Below, in pieces: positions 14,403 through 22,429 of a DNA stretch of 34,434 nucleotides (position 1 is the first letter of the stretch; every line of letters starts with the position of its first letter). A model generated the notes under the pieces. It worked only from the letters and a program-made list of their open reading frames with translations. It did no database searches and had not been told where the DNA came from. Location: assembly GCA_016199935.1 (NCBI GenBank), contig JACQFS010000119.1:1-34434 (forward strand), in the 5' to 3' direction. Both the position numbers and the translations under genes were made by a program. The DNA comes from Verrucomicrobiota bacterium (GTDB lineage: Bacteria > Verrucomicrobiota > Verrucomicrobiia > Limisphaerales > JACQFS01).

Positions 14403-15018
14403 GCGTTCGCGCCCCCGCTGCACCGACGCCGCTGCCGCCATCTTTCTTCCGGCCGGCCGCGGACCTTGTCGCGCCGAAACTGCTCGGACATTTTCTCTTC
14501 CGCGCACGCCGCGCGGGCTGGCCGGTGGCGTGATCGTCGAGGTCGAGGCTTATCTGCACGACGACCCGGCGAGCCACACCTTCCGCGGGTCCAGTGCGCG
14601 CAACCGCGTCATGTTCGGCCCGGCGGGGCGCAGCTATGTGTATCTCATCTACGGCATGCATCATTGTGTGAACGTAGTCTGCCACGAAGCGGGCGTGGGT
14701 GAGGCCGTGCTCATCCGCGCGCTCGCGCCGGCGTTCGGCGAGGAGTGGATGCGGAAACAGCGCACCGTGAAGTCACGCCGCGAATTGACCAACGGCCCGG
14801 CGAAACTTTGCGCCGCCCTCGCCATCACGCGGGAACTGAACGGCGTGGATTTGTGCAACGTTCGCTCACCGCTCTTCATCGCTCGCAACCCGGCGCGCGA
14901 AAAATTCCTCGCGGCGCAAGGGCCGGTTACGGTCAGCACGCGCATCGGCATCACGCAGGCGGCGCATCTGCCACTGCGGTTTTATCTGGAGGGATGCGAG
15001 TTCGTTTCGCAGCGGTGA
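14399..15018 (+). pseudogene. mpg: 3-methyladenine DNA glycosylase (AAG/Mpg family), frameshifted
   Basis: The gene removes alkylated purines from DNA in base excision repair. It is split between two frames. From the GTG at 14399 the first frame reads LPPSFFRPAADLVAPKLLGH and FLFRARR, the normal N-terminus, then stops at 14531. The rest is in the frame at 14512 onward: GLAGGVIVEVEAYLHDDPAS, with the catalytic Glu of the EVEAY motif, then HTFRG, NRVMFGPAG, YVYLIYGMHHCVNVV, AVLIRALAP and LTNGPAKLCAALAI, ending at 15018. One base appears to be missing near 14505-14520, within a run of CGC and GCG; restoring it gives 206 residues, the normal family length. The overlap GTGA with the patatin stop supports this start. 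A sequencing or assembly error is as likely as a real mutation, since every motif is otherwise intact. Confidence 0.8.
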
Positions 15019-15045
15019 GGAGCGCGGTCGGCCCAACCGCGCTCC
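15019..15045. terminator. Perfect 10-bp hairpin after the glycosylase gene
   Basis: GGAGCGCGGT (15019-15028), loop CGGCCCA, ACCGCGCTCC (15036-15045). It begins directly after the stop codon. The stem is strong, but no T-run follows, so it may instead be a dispersed palindromic repeat that acts as a transcription or mRNA-stability boundary. Confidence 0.45.
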
Positions 15046-15123
15046 GGACCGCGTGAATTTAGCGTTGCCTCCCCCGTCAAAAACCGCGATTAACGCCGCG
15101 CTCTGCGTCCCAAAACACATTAC

Positions 15124-17538
15124 ATGAAACTCCATCGTCGGTTCGGTCCCGTTCTTCCCACCCTCGTGCTCGCCCTGTTCGCGGTCTCCGGCTTTGCCGC
15201 CGACGCGAAGAAGCCCGCCAAGAAGGACGCAAAAAAGGCTGAGGCGAAAACGGACGCGCTGGGCCGGCCCAAACCGCAATACGACGACGTGATCCTCAAC
15301 AGCATGGATCACGGGCCGTTTTACTCGGGCGTCTTCAACGGGCGCGACCTCTCGCTCAAGGGCATCGCCATCAAGCTGGATGGCGGGAAGGCCGGCATTG
15401 TTTTCGACACGCTCACGCTGCGTTACGGCGACGGCTGGACCGGCGGCTTCATCCAGATCAACGGCGAGCGCACCCTCGGCTGCAACTCGACGCCCGTCGG
15501 CGACCTCGCGTTCTCCACGCACCCCGGCCCCGGCTGGGCGAAGGGCGGCGCGTTCGACGCGCCGCGTCCGCGTTACGAATCCACTCCGGGCCACGACAAG
15601 AAGCACGACGTCGCCGCGCACAAGGGAATCTGTGACGGCCCGCTGCCGCGCGAGTGGGCGAAGTGGAAGGGGATTTACCGCAACGGCGAGAGCGTGGTGC
15701 TCACCTACTCCGTCGGAACGGCGGACGTGCTCGATTTGCCCGGCTTGGAAAATCGCGACGGCCTCGCGCTCTTCACGCGCACGCTGCACGTGAGCAAGAG
15801 CAGCGAGCCGCTCATCGCGCTCATCGCCGAGGACGCGAGCGCGACGGCCAAGACGGACAACGGCATCGTCACGCTCACGACCACGAACGGCACCGTGGCC
15901 ATTGGCGTAAAACGCTCGAAGGCTTCGAAAGGTGTGAAGCTCAGTGTCGCCGACCATGGCCGCGTGCTGCTGACGATAGAGAACACCCCGAGGGCGCACA
16001 CCGTGCAGGTAGTCATCGCGAAACTCGCCGATAGCAACACCGCGAAATTTTCCGCCGCGCTCAAGAGCTACAGCCGAATGCCCGAACTTGCAAAGCTCAT
16101 CCAGCCCGGGGCGCCGATCTGGCCGCAGACCGTCACGCTCAAGGGCACGGTGCCGCTCAGTTCCGAGCCTTACGTGTCCGACACGATTCCCGTGCCCGAC
16201 CTCGACCTGAATCCTTGGAAGTCCTGGATCCGTTGCAGCGGCTTCGACTTTTTCTCCGATGGGCGCCTGGCGATCTGCTCGTTGAGCGGCGACGTGTGGA
16301 TCGTCTCCGGCCTCGACGCGAAGCTCGACAAGGTGACGTGGAAACGTTTCGCCTCGGGCCTGTATCAGCCGCTCGGCCTGAAGATCGTGAAGGACCAGGT
16401 GTTCGTCCTCGGCCGCGACCAGCTCACGAAGCTCCATGACTTGAACCACGACGGCGAGGCGGACTTCTACGAGAACTTCAACAACGACGTCGCGATCTCG
16501 GAGTATTACCACGAGTTCTGCCTGAACCTGGAGACGGACTCGAAGGGCAATTTTTATTTCACCAAGGGCGGCAACCTCGGCCCCGCGACGCACCCGCATC
16601 ACGGCTGCCTGCTCCGCATCGCCGCCGACGGCTCGAAGCTCGACGTGGTCGCCACCGGCCTGCGCGCGCCCAACGGCATGGGCATGGGCTTGCACGACGA
16701 AGTCTCCACCGCCGACAACGAAGGCAACTGGGTCCCAGTCTGCCGCGTGGACCTCGCGAAGCCCGGCGCGTTTCTCGGCCACGTCTTCACCGCGCACCGC
16801 GACCAGCCACCGGCCAATTACGGCAACCCGCTTTTCTGGATCGCCTACAACCAGGACAATTCCTCCGGCGGCCAGGTCTGGGTGAACAACGACCAATGGG
16901 GACCGTTCAACGGCGACATGCTGCACATGAGCTACGGCAAATGCGCGCTCTTCAAGACGTGGAAGCAGGACGTCGGCGACGTGGTGCAGGGCGGATACGT
17001 GCGCTTCCCGCTCACGTTCGATTCCGGTGTCATGCGCGGGCGCTTCAGCCCGTTTGATCACCAGCTTTACACCTGCGGCCTGAGCGTGTGGCAGTCGAGC
17101 GGGGCGAGGAAGGGCGGCTTTTATCGCGTGCGCTACACCGGCCGGCCCGTGGTGATGCCCACGCAGCTCGTCGTGAAAAAAAACGGCGTCGAGATCACCT
17201 TCACCGGGCCGCTCGATCCGGAGACCGCGAAGGACACGGGCAGCTACGCCGTGGACCAGTGGAATTACAAATGGGCACAGGACTACGGCTCGAAGCTCTA
17301 CTCGGTGAAGGACCCGACGAAGGCGCTGGACAAAAGTCTGGAGCGCGCCAGCGGCGACGAGGTGCAGGTCAAGTCCGCGAAACTTTCCAACGGCAACAAG
17401 ACCGTCTTCCTTGAATTCGGCGAACCAGTCGTGCCCGTGATGGAGCAGCACGTGCGCTTCAATCTGAACGACGCGAACGGCAAGCCGCTCAAGGTCACGG
17501 AACTTTTCCACACCATTAACCGCGTGCCGGCAAACTGA
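15124..17538 (+). CDS. Exported DUF6797-type beta-propeller protein
   Basis: An 804-residue protein with a signal peptide (MKLHRRFGPVLPTLVLALFA, then VSGFAADA) and a Lys/Ala-rich linker (~residues 28-43). The N-terminal ~300 residues (DDVILNSMDHGPFYSGVF, GRDLSLKGIAIKLDGGKAG, YGDGWTGGFIQINGERTLG) match the DUF6797 region found in Planctomycetes and Verrucomicrobia. Residues ~355-680 look like the beta-propeller of sorbosone/glucose dehydrogenase-like proteins: GFDFFSDGRLAICSLSGDVW, LYQPLGLKIV, LRAPNGMGMGLHDEV and RGRFSPFDHQLY. No CxxCH haem site is present, unlike many relatives. The last ~120 residues are a beta-rich tail. It opens the long plus-strand series that includes ThuA, DUF1549/1553 and DUF1501. 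A periplasmic role in sugar oxidation or binding is inferred. Confidence 0.82.
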   Translation: MKLHRRFGPVLPTLVLALFAVSGFAADAKKPAKKDAKKAEAKTDALGRPKPQYDDVILNSMDHGPFYSGVFNGRDLSLKGIAIKLDGGKAGIVFDTLTLRYGDGWTGGFIQINGERTLGCNSTPVGDLAFSTHPGPGWAKGGAFDAPRPRYESTPGHDKKHDVAAHKGICDGPLPREWAKWKGIYRNGESVVLTYSVGTADVLDLPGLENRDGLALFTRTLHVSKSSEPLIALIAEDASATAKTDNGIVTLTTTNGTVAIGVKRSKASKGVKLSVADHGRVLLTIENTPRAHTVQVVIAKLADSNTAKFSAALKSYSRMPELAKLIQPGAPIWPQTVTLKGTVPLSSEPYVSDTIPVPDLDLNPWKSWIRCSGFDFFSDGRLAICSLSGDVWIVSGLDAKLDKVTWKRFASGLYQPLGLKIVKDQVFVLGRDQLTKLHDLNHDGEADFYENFNNDVAISEYYHEFCLNLETDSKGNFYFTKGGNLGPATHPHHGCLLRIAADGSKLDVVATGLRAPNGMGMGLHDEVSTADNEGNWVPVCRVDLAKPGAFLGHVFTAHRDQPPANYGNPLFWIAYNQDNSSGGQVWVNNDQWGPFNGDMLHMSYGKCALFKTWKQDVGDVVQGGYVRFPLTFDSGVMRGRFSPFDHQLYTCGLSVWQSSGARKGGFYRVRYTGRPVVMPTQLVVKKNGVEITFTGPLDPETAKDTGSYAVDQWNYKWAQDYGSKLYSVKDPTKALDKSLERASGDEVQVKSAKLSNGNKTVFLEFGEPVVPVMEQHVRFNLNDANGKPLKVTELFHTINRVPAN

Positions 17539-17545
17539 GCGGCGG

Positions 17546-17587
17546 AGGAACGCGGCGTTCACGCCGCTTCCGTGTCCGTCGTGCGGC
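17546..17587. repeat. Dispersed palindromic repeat, copy 2
   Basis: GCGGCG-TTCA-CGCCGC (17552-17567) followed by TTCCGTGTCCGTCGTGCGGC. Same layout and tail as 12861-12905. It lies between the DUF6797 gene and the ThuA gene, within the 92-nt gap. Confidence 0.55.
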
Positions 17588-17630
17588 GGCGTGCGGCGCA
17601 GGAAACTTTTGTCCGCGCCTTGCGTCTGCC

Positions 17631-18545
17631 ATGTTCAATCACGCCAGGAACACCCGTTGCCCAACCCGCGCGCTGCTGCCCGCGGTTTTCTTTCTTCTGT
17701 TCTGCCTCGCAACCGCCGGCGCGTTTGCCGCCGACGCGAAGCCGCGCCGCCTGCTCATCGTCGGCCAGGGACCGGACGGGCATCCGCCCACGACGCACGA
17801 GTTCATGCCCGGCGCGAAGGTGCTGGCCGAGTTGCTCAAGCCCTTCCCCGAAATCCAGACGACCATCGCGAACGCCGACGAGCCGTGGCCGGAGGGACCG
17901 AAGCTGATTGATGCGGCCGACGGCATCGCGATGTTCGTGACGCAGGGCGCGCAATGGATGCAGGACGACCCGGCACGACGCGCGGCGCTCAAGCGGCTCG
18001 CGGCTCGTGGCGGCGCGGTCATCGCGCTCCACTGGAGCGTCGGCGCGAAGGACGCGAAATACATCCAGGGCCAGCTCGATTTGCTCGGCGGCACGCGCGG
18101 CGGCGAGCAGCGCAAGTATCAGAAGCTCGAAGTGGAGTTGAAGCGCGCGGATCCGAAGCATCCGATCCTCAGCGGCCTCGGTGACTTCAAGGTGTTCGAC
18201 GAATTTTACTACGCGCTCGACCGGTCGCCCGGCATCACGCCGCTGTTCACGGCCAACATTGACGGCCACGACGAGACCGTGGCGTGGTCGTGGGACCGGC
18301 CCGATGGCGGGCGCGCGTTCGGTTTCGTCGCGCTGCACTTCCACAGCAACTGGCAGTTGCCCGCCTACCGCCGCTTCGTCGTGCAAGGCGTCCTCTGGTC
18401 GCTCAAGCTGCCCGTGCCAGCCGGCGGCGTGAACGTGGACATTGATTCCAAAAAGCTGCAGCTCGACGGCGTGCTACCCCCGCCCGCCGGATCGGAAAAG
18501 GTGAAGAACACGAAGAAGGTGAAGGCGGAAAAGCCCGCCAAGTGA
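17631..18545 (+). CDS. Exported ThuA-domain protein
   Basis: A 304-residue protein. The N-terminus is a signal peptide (RALLPAVFFLLFCLATAGAF at ~residues 13-32). The following ~230 residues are a ThuA-like domain, a class-I glutamine-amidotransferase-like fold linked to trehalose and other sugar use in bacteria: RRLLIVGQGPDGHPPTTHEF, ARGGAVIALHWSVGAKDAKY, LGDFKVFDEFYYALDRSPG, and GRAFGFVALHFHSNWQLPAY, then RRFVVQGVLWSLKLPVP. The C-terminus has a Lys-rich tail. Its reaction is not established in general; a role in keto-sugar catabolism has been proposed for the family. The stop TGA at 18543-18545 overlaps a GTG at 18542, though the preferred start of the next gene is further on. Confidence 0.88.
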   Translation: MFNHARNTRCPTRALLPAVFFLLFCLATAGAFAADAKPRRLLIVGQGPDGHPPTTHEFMPGAKVLAELLKPFPEIQTTIANADEPWPEGPKLIDAADGIAMFVTQGAQWMQDDPARRAALKRLAARGGAVIALHWSVGAKDAKYIQGQLDLLGGTRGGEQRKYQKLEVELKRADPKHPILSGLGDFKVFDEFYYALDRSPGITPLFTANIDGHDETVAWSWDRPDGGRAFGFVALHFHSNWQLPAYRRFVVQGVLWSLKLPVPAGGVNVDIDSKKLQLDGVLPPPAGSEKVKNTKKVKAEKPAK

Positions 18546-18667
18546 GCGGTGCCGGCGGCGAAGGAGGTTCGGCGTGCGATCGCGAAACGGAACTGGCGAA
18601 GGCGAGCCGGCTGCCGCATGATGCCGCGTCCCTTGCCACGACTTTGAAAGCCAACACGCAACCCATC

Positions 18668-20896
18668 GTGAAACCATCGGCGAACCGGTGGCCCGGCGGA
18701 GTTTTGCTTCTGCTCGTCTGGCTGGCGCTCGCGGTCGCGCCGGCGAAGGCCGCGACCGAGTTCACCATCACCGACGCCGACCGAAAGCATTGGGCCTTTC
18801 AACCCGTCACGCGTCCCACTCCGCCAGTCCTGGTGCACTTCGCGCCGGGAGTTCAAAATCCGATCGACCTGTTCATCCGATCCAAACTCGAAGCCGCGGG
18901 GCTCCATCCTTCGCCGCCCGCGGGCAAGGCCGCGCTCATCCGCCGCGTCACGTTCGACCTCATTGGCCTGCCGCCGACGCCCGCGGAGATTGATGCGTTC
19001 GTGAACGACCCGTCGCCAAAAGCTTACGAAGCGCTCGTTGACCGCCTTCTCGCGTCGCAACACTACGGCGAACGGTGGGGCCGGCACTGGCTTGATCTCG
19101 CGCGCTTCGCCGAGACCGATGGCTTCGAGCACGACGCGATCCGCCCGCACTCGTGGCGTTACCGCGACTACGTCATCAAGTCGTTCAATGACGACAAGCC
19201 CTACGACCAGTTCATCCGCGAGCAAATCGCCGGCGACGAACTCTACGCGAACTCGAAACCCGAAACTCAAAACCCGGAACTTTTAGTGGCCACCGGTTTC
19301 AATCTGCTCGGCCCGGACATGGTGGACAGCTCCGATCAGATTCAGCGCCGTCACAACACCCTCAACGACATGACCGACACCGCCGCGCTCGCGTTCCTCG
19401 GCCTGACGATGGGTTGCGCGCGCTGTCACGACCACAAGTTCGAGCCGCTCTCGCAGCACGACTACTACGCGCTGCAGGCCTTCTTCACGCCCGCGAAATT
19501 CCAGCGCGAGCAGCCGATTCCGACTCCCGATGCGCGGGTGGCCTACGACGCTGCGATGAAAAAGTTCAACGAGCACCCGAAGGTCCGTGAACTCACCGCC
19601 CTCGAAGGGCCCGTGCGCGAGAAAATTTTCAGCCAGAAGACTGCGAAGCTTGCGCCCGAAGCGCAGGTCGCGCACCGCACGCCGCCGGAAAAGCGCGACG
19701 CCGAGCAGGCGAACCTCGTGCTCGAAACGGAGGACAAGGTGAAGATTTCAGACAAGGACCTCACGGCGGCATTCAGCGGCGAAACGAAGACGCGGCGGAA
19801 GGAATTGCTGGATGAAGTGAAGTCGCTGCCCAAACCGCCATCGCTCCCGAAGGCGATGGCGCTCACGCAAGGCGACGCCTCCACCGCGAAGACCTTCATC
19901 CTCCGCCGCGGCGAATACAGCCAGCCGGGCGAGGAAGTGTCGGCGGGATTTCCGACCGTTCTGGTGTCCAGCCTTCAGGCTGCTTCGGCGGGGAACAGGC
20001 TGAAGCCTGGACACCAAGCGCATTCCCGCGCCGCACTCGCCGACTGGATCGCTTCGCCCACCAACCCGCTCACCGCGCGCGTGATGGTCAACCGCATCTG
20101 GCAGCACCATTTCGGCCGCGGCCTCGTGGCGACCCCGAGCGAGTTCGGCACGCACGGCGCGAAGCCGTCGGACCCGGAGTTGCTCGACTGGCTGGCGAGC
20201 AAGTTCATCGCGCGCGGTTGGAGCGTGAAGGCGATGCACAAGCTCATGCTCATGTCCGCGACGTATCGGCAAAGTTCGTTTGGAGTCCCGCCTTCAGGCG
20301 GTTCGGCGGCCGGGGACAGACTGAAGGCTGGACTCCGAACCGACCCCGACAATCGCCTGCTCTGGCGCATGAACCGCCTCCGCCTCGAAGGCGAGGCCAT
20401 CCGCGACAGCCTTCTGGCTATCAGCGGCCAGTTGAATCCGCAGATGTTCGGGCCGGGTGTTTTCCCGCCGATCCCGAAGGAATCCATCGCGGGCGTGAAG
20501 GGCGGCTGGCCGCAGAACGACCACGTGCGCGAATACTCGCGCCGCAGCATCTACATCTTCGCGCGCCGCAATCTGCGCTTCCCCTTCCTCGAAGTCTTCG
20601 ACGCGCCGGACAACAACCTGAGCTGCCCCGCGCGCGAACGCAGCACCACCGCGCCGCAATCGCTCACGCTGCTCAACGCGGACGAAGTCACGACCGCCGC
20701 GCGCCTCACGGCAGAGCGTTTGAAAGCGGAGGGCAAGTCCGCTGACAAGCAGATCACGCTCGCCTATCGGCTCGTCCTCGGCCGTGCGCCCACGGCAAAC
20801 GAACTGGCCCTCGCCCGCGAATTTCTGGCGCAGTCGCCGTTGAATGAGTTCTGCCGCGCGCTGTTCAACCTGAATGATTTTGTTTATCTGGAATGA
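18668..20896 (+). CDS. Exported DUF1549/DUF1553 protein with CxxCH motif
   Basis: A 742-residue protein, counted from the GTG at 18668, which directly precedes a signal peptide (WPGGVLLLLVWLALAVAPAK). A GTG at 18542 that overlaps the ThuA stop would add 42 residues of unlikely sequence. The N-terminal part is DUF1549: NPIDLFIRSKLEAAGLHPSP, RRVTFDLIGLPPTPAEIDAF, HYGERWGRHWLDLARFAETD, and GCARCHDHKFEP, in which C250-A-R-C253-H254 is a c-type haem site. The C-terminal part is DUF1553: ANRIWQHHF-like VNRIWQHHFGRGLVATPSEF, LMLMSATYRQSS, DPDNRLLWRMNRLRLEGEAI. These proteins usually pair with DUF1501 proteins, as here. The leading cytochrome domain seen in many relatives is missing. Two palindromic DNA elements are read through in frame (residues ~433-450 and ~539-557). 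Confidence 0.88.
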   Translation: MKPSANRWPGGVLLLLVWLALAVAPAKAATEFTITDADRKHWAFQPVTRPTPPVLVHFAPGVQNPIDLFIRSKLEAAGLHPSPPAGKAALIRRVTFDLIGLPPTPAEIDAFVNDPSPKAYEALVDRLLASQHYGERWGRHWLDLARFAETDGFEHDAIRPHSWRYRDYVIKSFNDDKPYDQFIREQIAGDELYANSKPETQNPELLVATGFNLLGPDMVDSSDQIQRRHNTLNDMTDTAALAFLGLTMGCARCHDHKFEPLSQHDYYALQAFFTPAKFQREQPIPTPDARVAYDAAMKKFNEHPKVRELTALEGPVREKIFSQKTAKLAPEAQVAHRTPPEKRDAEQANLVLETEDKVKISDKDLTAAFSGETKTRRKELLDEVKSLPKPPSLPKAMALTQGDASTAKTFILRRGEYSQPGEEVSAGFPTVLVSSLQAASAGNRLKPGHQAHSRAALADWIASPTNPLTARVMVNRIWQHHFGRGLVATPSEFGTHGAKPSDPELLDWLASKFIARGWSVKAMHKLMLMSATYRQSSFGVPPSGGSAAGDRLKAGLRTDPDNRLLWRMNRLRLEGEAIRDSLLAISGQLNPQMFGPGVFPPIPKESIAGVKGGWPQNDHVREYSRRSIYIFARRNLRFPFLEVFDAPDNNLSCPARERSTTAPQSLTLLNADEVTTAARLTAERLKAEGKSADKQITLAYRLVLGRAPTANELALAREFLAQSPLNEFCRALFNLNDFVYLE
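19963..20015. repeat. In-frame palindromic element A inside a coding sequence
   Basis: 53 bp with 20-bp arms (18 of 20 paired) around a 13-nt loop: GGTGTCCAGCCTTCAGGCTG ... CAGGCTGAAGCCTGGACACC. It is read as VSSLQAASAGNRLKPGHQ, a stretch that breaks the otherwise conserved entry into DUF1553 (… GFPTVL | AHSRAALADWIASPTNPL). It is homologous to element B at 20282. Confidence 0.8.
20282..20336. repeat. In-frame palindromic element B inside the same coding sequence
   Basis: 55 bp with 20-bp arms (17 of 20 paired) and a 15-nt loop: GGAGTCCCGCCTTCAGGCGG ... CAGACTGAAGGCTGGACTCC. The loop TTCGGCGG is shared with element A. It is read as GVPPSGGSAAGDRLKAGLR between YRQSS and DPDNRLLWR, a junction that is normally short in this family. 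Confidence 0.8.
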
Positions 20897-20934
20897 GCGC
20901 GCCGCGCGTCTGAGTTTTTGATTCGTTGACCACC

Positions 20935-22386
20935 ATGAACACCTGCCCCGGCCCCAGCGGCTTCAACACGCGACCCGCGTCGCGCCGCGCGTTCCTGCAA
21001 CGAGCCGGCAGCGGCTTCGGCATGGTGGTGCTCACGTCATTGCTCGCCCGCCAGGGTCTGCTCGTTGCTGAAGAATCATCGGTCGTCGCAAACCCGCTCG
21101 CGCCCAAATCGCCGCACTTCGCTCCCAAGGCGCAGCGGGTCATCTTCCTCTTCATGTCCGGCGGGCCGAGCCACATGGACTTGTTCGACCCGAAGCCGGA
21201 ATTGATCCGCCTCGCGGGCCAGCCGATCCCGGAATCGTTCGGGAGCTTCAAGACGCGGCGCGCGGTGGCGAAGAACAAACTGCTCGCGCCGTGCCGTCCG
21301 TTCCGCGCGCGCGGCCAGTGCGGCATGGAGATCTCGGATTTTCTCCCGAACATCGCGCAGCACGCCGATGACCTCTGCCTCTTGCGCGGCTGCTACGGCG
21401 ACAGCGTCACGCATCCCGAGTCGGTGTATCTGATGAACACCGGCACGATTCTCATGGGCAAGCCGAGCCTCGGCGCGTGGGCGACCTACGGCCTCGGCAC
21501 TGAGAATCAAAACATGCCGGCCTTCGTCGTGATGCCCGACCCGTCGGGCTGGGTGAAAGGCGGCGCGCCTGCGTGGAGCAACGGTTTTCTGCCCGCGACG
21601 TATCAGGGCACGATCCTGCGCGGCGGCGAGTCGCCGATTTTGAATCTCAACACGCCAAAGGGCGTGAGCGCGCAGCAGCAGCTCGCGACGGTGAATCTCG
21701 TGAACCAGTTGAATCGCGCGAGCCTGCCGGCGGGCGAGGAAAATTCCGAACTCACCGCGCGCATTGCCGCTTACGAACTCGCGTTCCGTATGCAGTCGCA
21801 TGCGCCCGAGGTCGTGGACATCTCGAAGGAGAGCGCTGCGACGAAGAAACTCTACGGCCTCGACAGCAAGACCACGGCGGAGTTCGGCCTGCGCTGCCTT
21901 TTCGCGCGGCGGATGCTCGAACGCGGCGTGCGCTTCGTGCAGCTCTACTGCGGCGACACCAACGGTTGGGACGGCCACAGCGACGTCGAAGGCAATCACG
22001 CGAAACTTTGCGCGCAGAGCGATCTGCCCGTCGCCGGTCTGCTGAAGGATTTGAAATCGCGCGGTCTGCTCGAATCCACGCTCGTCGTGTGGGGCGGCGA
22101 GTTCGGCCGGATGCCGATGAGCGAAGGCTCCAACGGCCGCGATCACAACCCGCACGGCTTCTGCCTCTGGCTCGCGGGAGGCGGCGTGAAGGGCGGCCAG
22201 GTCATCGGCGCGACCGACGCCGTCGGCCTGCGCGCCGTCGAGGAGAAAACGCACGTCCACGACATTCACGCGACCATTCTCCATTTGCTCGGCCTCGATC
22301 ACACGCGCCTCACCTATCGCCACAACAGCCGCGACGAGCGGCTCACCGACGTGTCAGGCAACGTGATCACCAAGGCGCTGGTGTGA
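20935..22386 (+). CDS. DUF1501 (sulfatase-like) protein with Tat signal
   Basis: A 483-residue protein. The ATG at 20935 is chosen over the in-frame TTG 9 nt earlier. The N-terminus carries a twin-arginine motif (SRRAFLQRAGSG, residues 17-28) followed by a hydrophobic stretch, so export as a folded protein is likely. The rest is DUF1501, distantly related to alkaline phosphatases and sulfatases: RVIFLFMSGGPSHMDLFDPK near residue 65, ARRMLERGVRFVQLYCGDTN, GWDGHSD, ESTLVVWGGEFGRMPMSEGS, GRDHNPHGFCLWLAGGGVKG, and a C-terminal HDIHATILHLLGLDHTRLTY. It lies 38 nt after the DUF1549/1553 gene; this pair is one of the most frequent gene pairs in planctomycete and verrucomicrobial genomes. The substrate is unknown. 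Confidence 0.92.
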   Translation: MNTCPGPSGFNTRPASRRAFLQRAGSGFGMVVLTSLLARQGLLVAEESSVVANPLAPKSPHFAPKAQRVIFLFMSGGPSHMDLFDPKPELIRLAGQPIPESFGSFKTRRAVAKNKLLAPCRPFRARGQCGMEISDFLPNIAQHADDLCLLRGCYGDSVTHPESVYLMNTGTILMGKPSLGAWATYGLGTENQNMPAFVVMPDPSGWVKGGAPAWSNGFLPATYQGTILRGGESPILNLNTPKGVSAQQQLATVNLVNQLNRASLPAGEENSELTARIAAYELAFRMQSHAPEVVDISKESAATKKLYGLDSKTTAEFGLRCLFARRMLERGVRFVQLYCGDTNGWDGHSDVEGNHAKLCAQSDLPVAGLLKDLKSRGLLESTLVVWGGEFGRMPMSEGSNGRDHNPHGFCLWLAGGGVKGGQVIGATDAVGLRAVEEKTHVHDIHATILHLLGLDHTRLTYRHNSRDERLTDVSGNVITKALV

Positions 22387-22429
22387 TTGCCTCGCGTCCG
22401 GTGCGCTCCGGCCTCGGCATTTTACCTCC

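Noticed and set aside
14399-14535. Programmed frameshift in the glycosylase gene
   Set aside because: No slippery heptamer, stimulatory structure or upstream Shine-Dalgarno was seen; a one-base loss or sequencing error is simpler.
14866-17562. Long open frame (898 codons) on the minus strand across the DUF6797 gene
   Set aside because: It is antisense to a gene with signal peptide and family motifs; its product is a His/Arg/Val/Glu-rich shadow typical of high-GC DNA. The same applies to 2148-3716, 10268-12877, 21076-22323, 22367-23653, 25969-28356 and 30982-32166.
18542-18667. Upstream GTG start of the DUF1549/DUF1553 gene, overlapping the ThuA stop
   Set aside because: The extra 42 residues have no signal or domain character, whereas the GTG at 18668 leads directly into a signal peptide. 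Not excluded completely.
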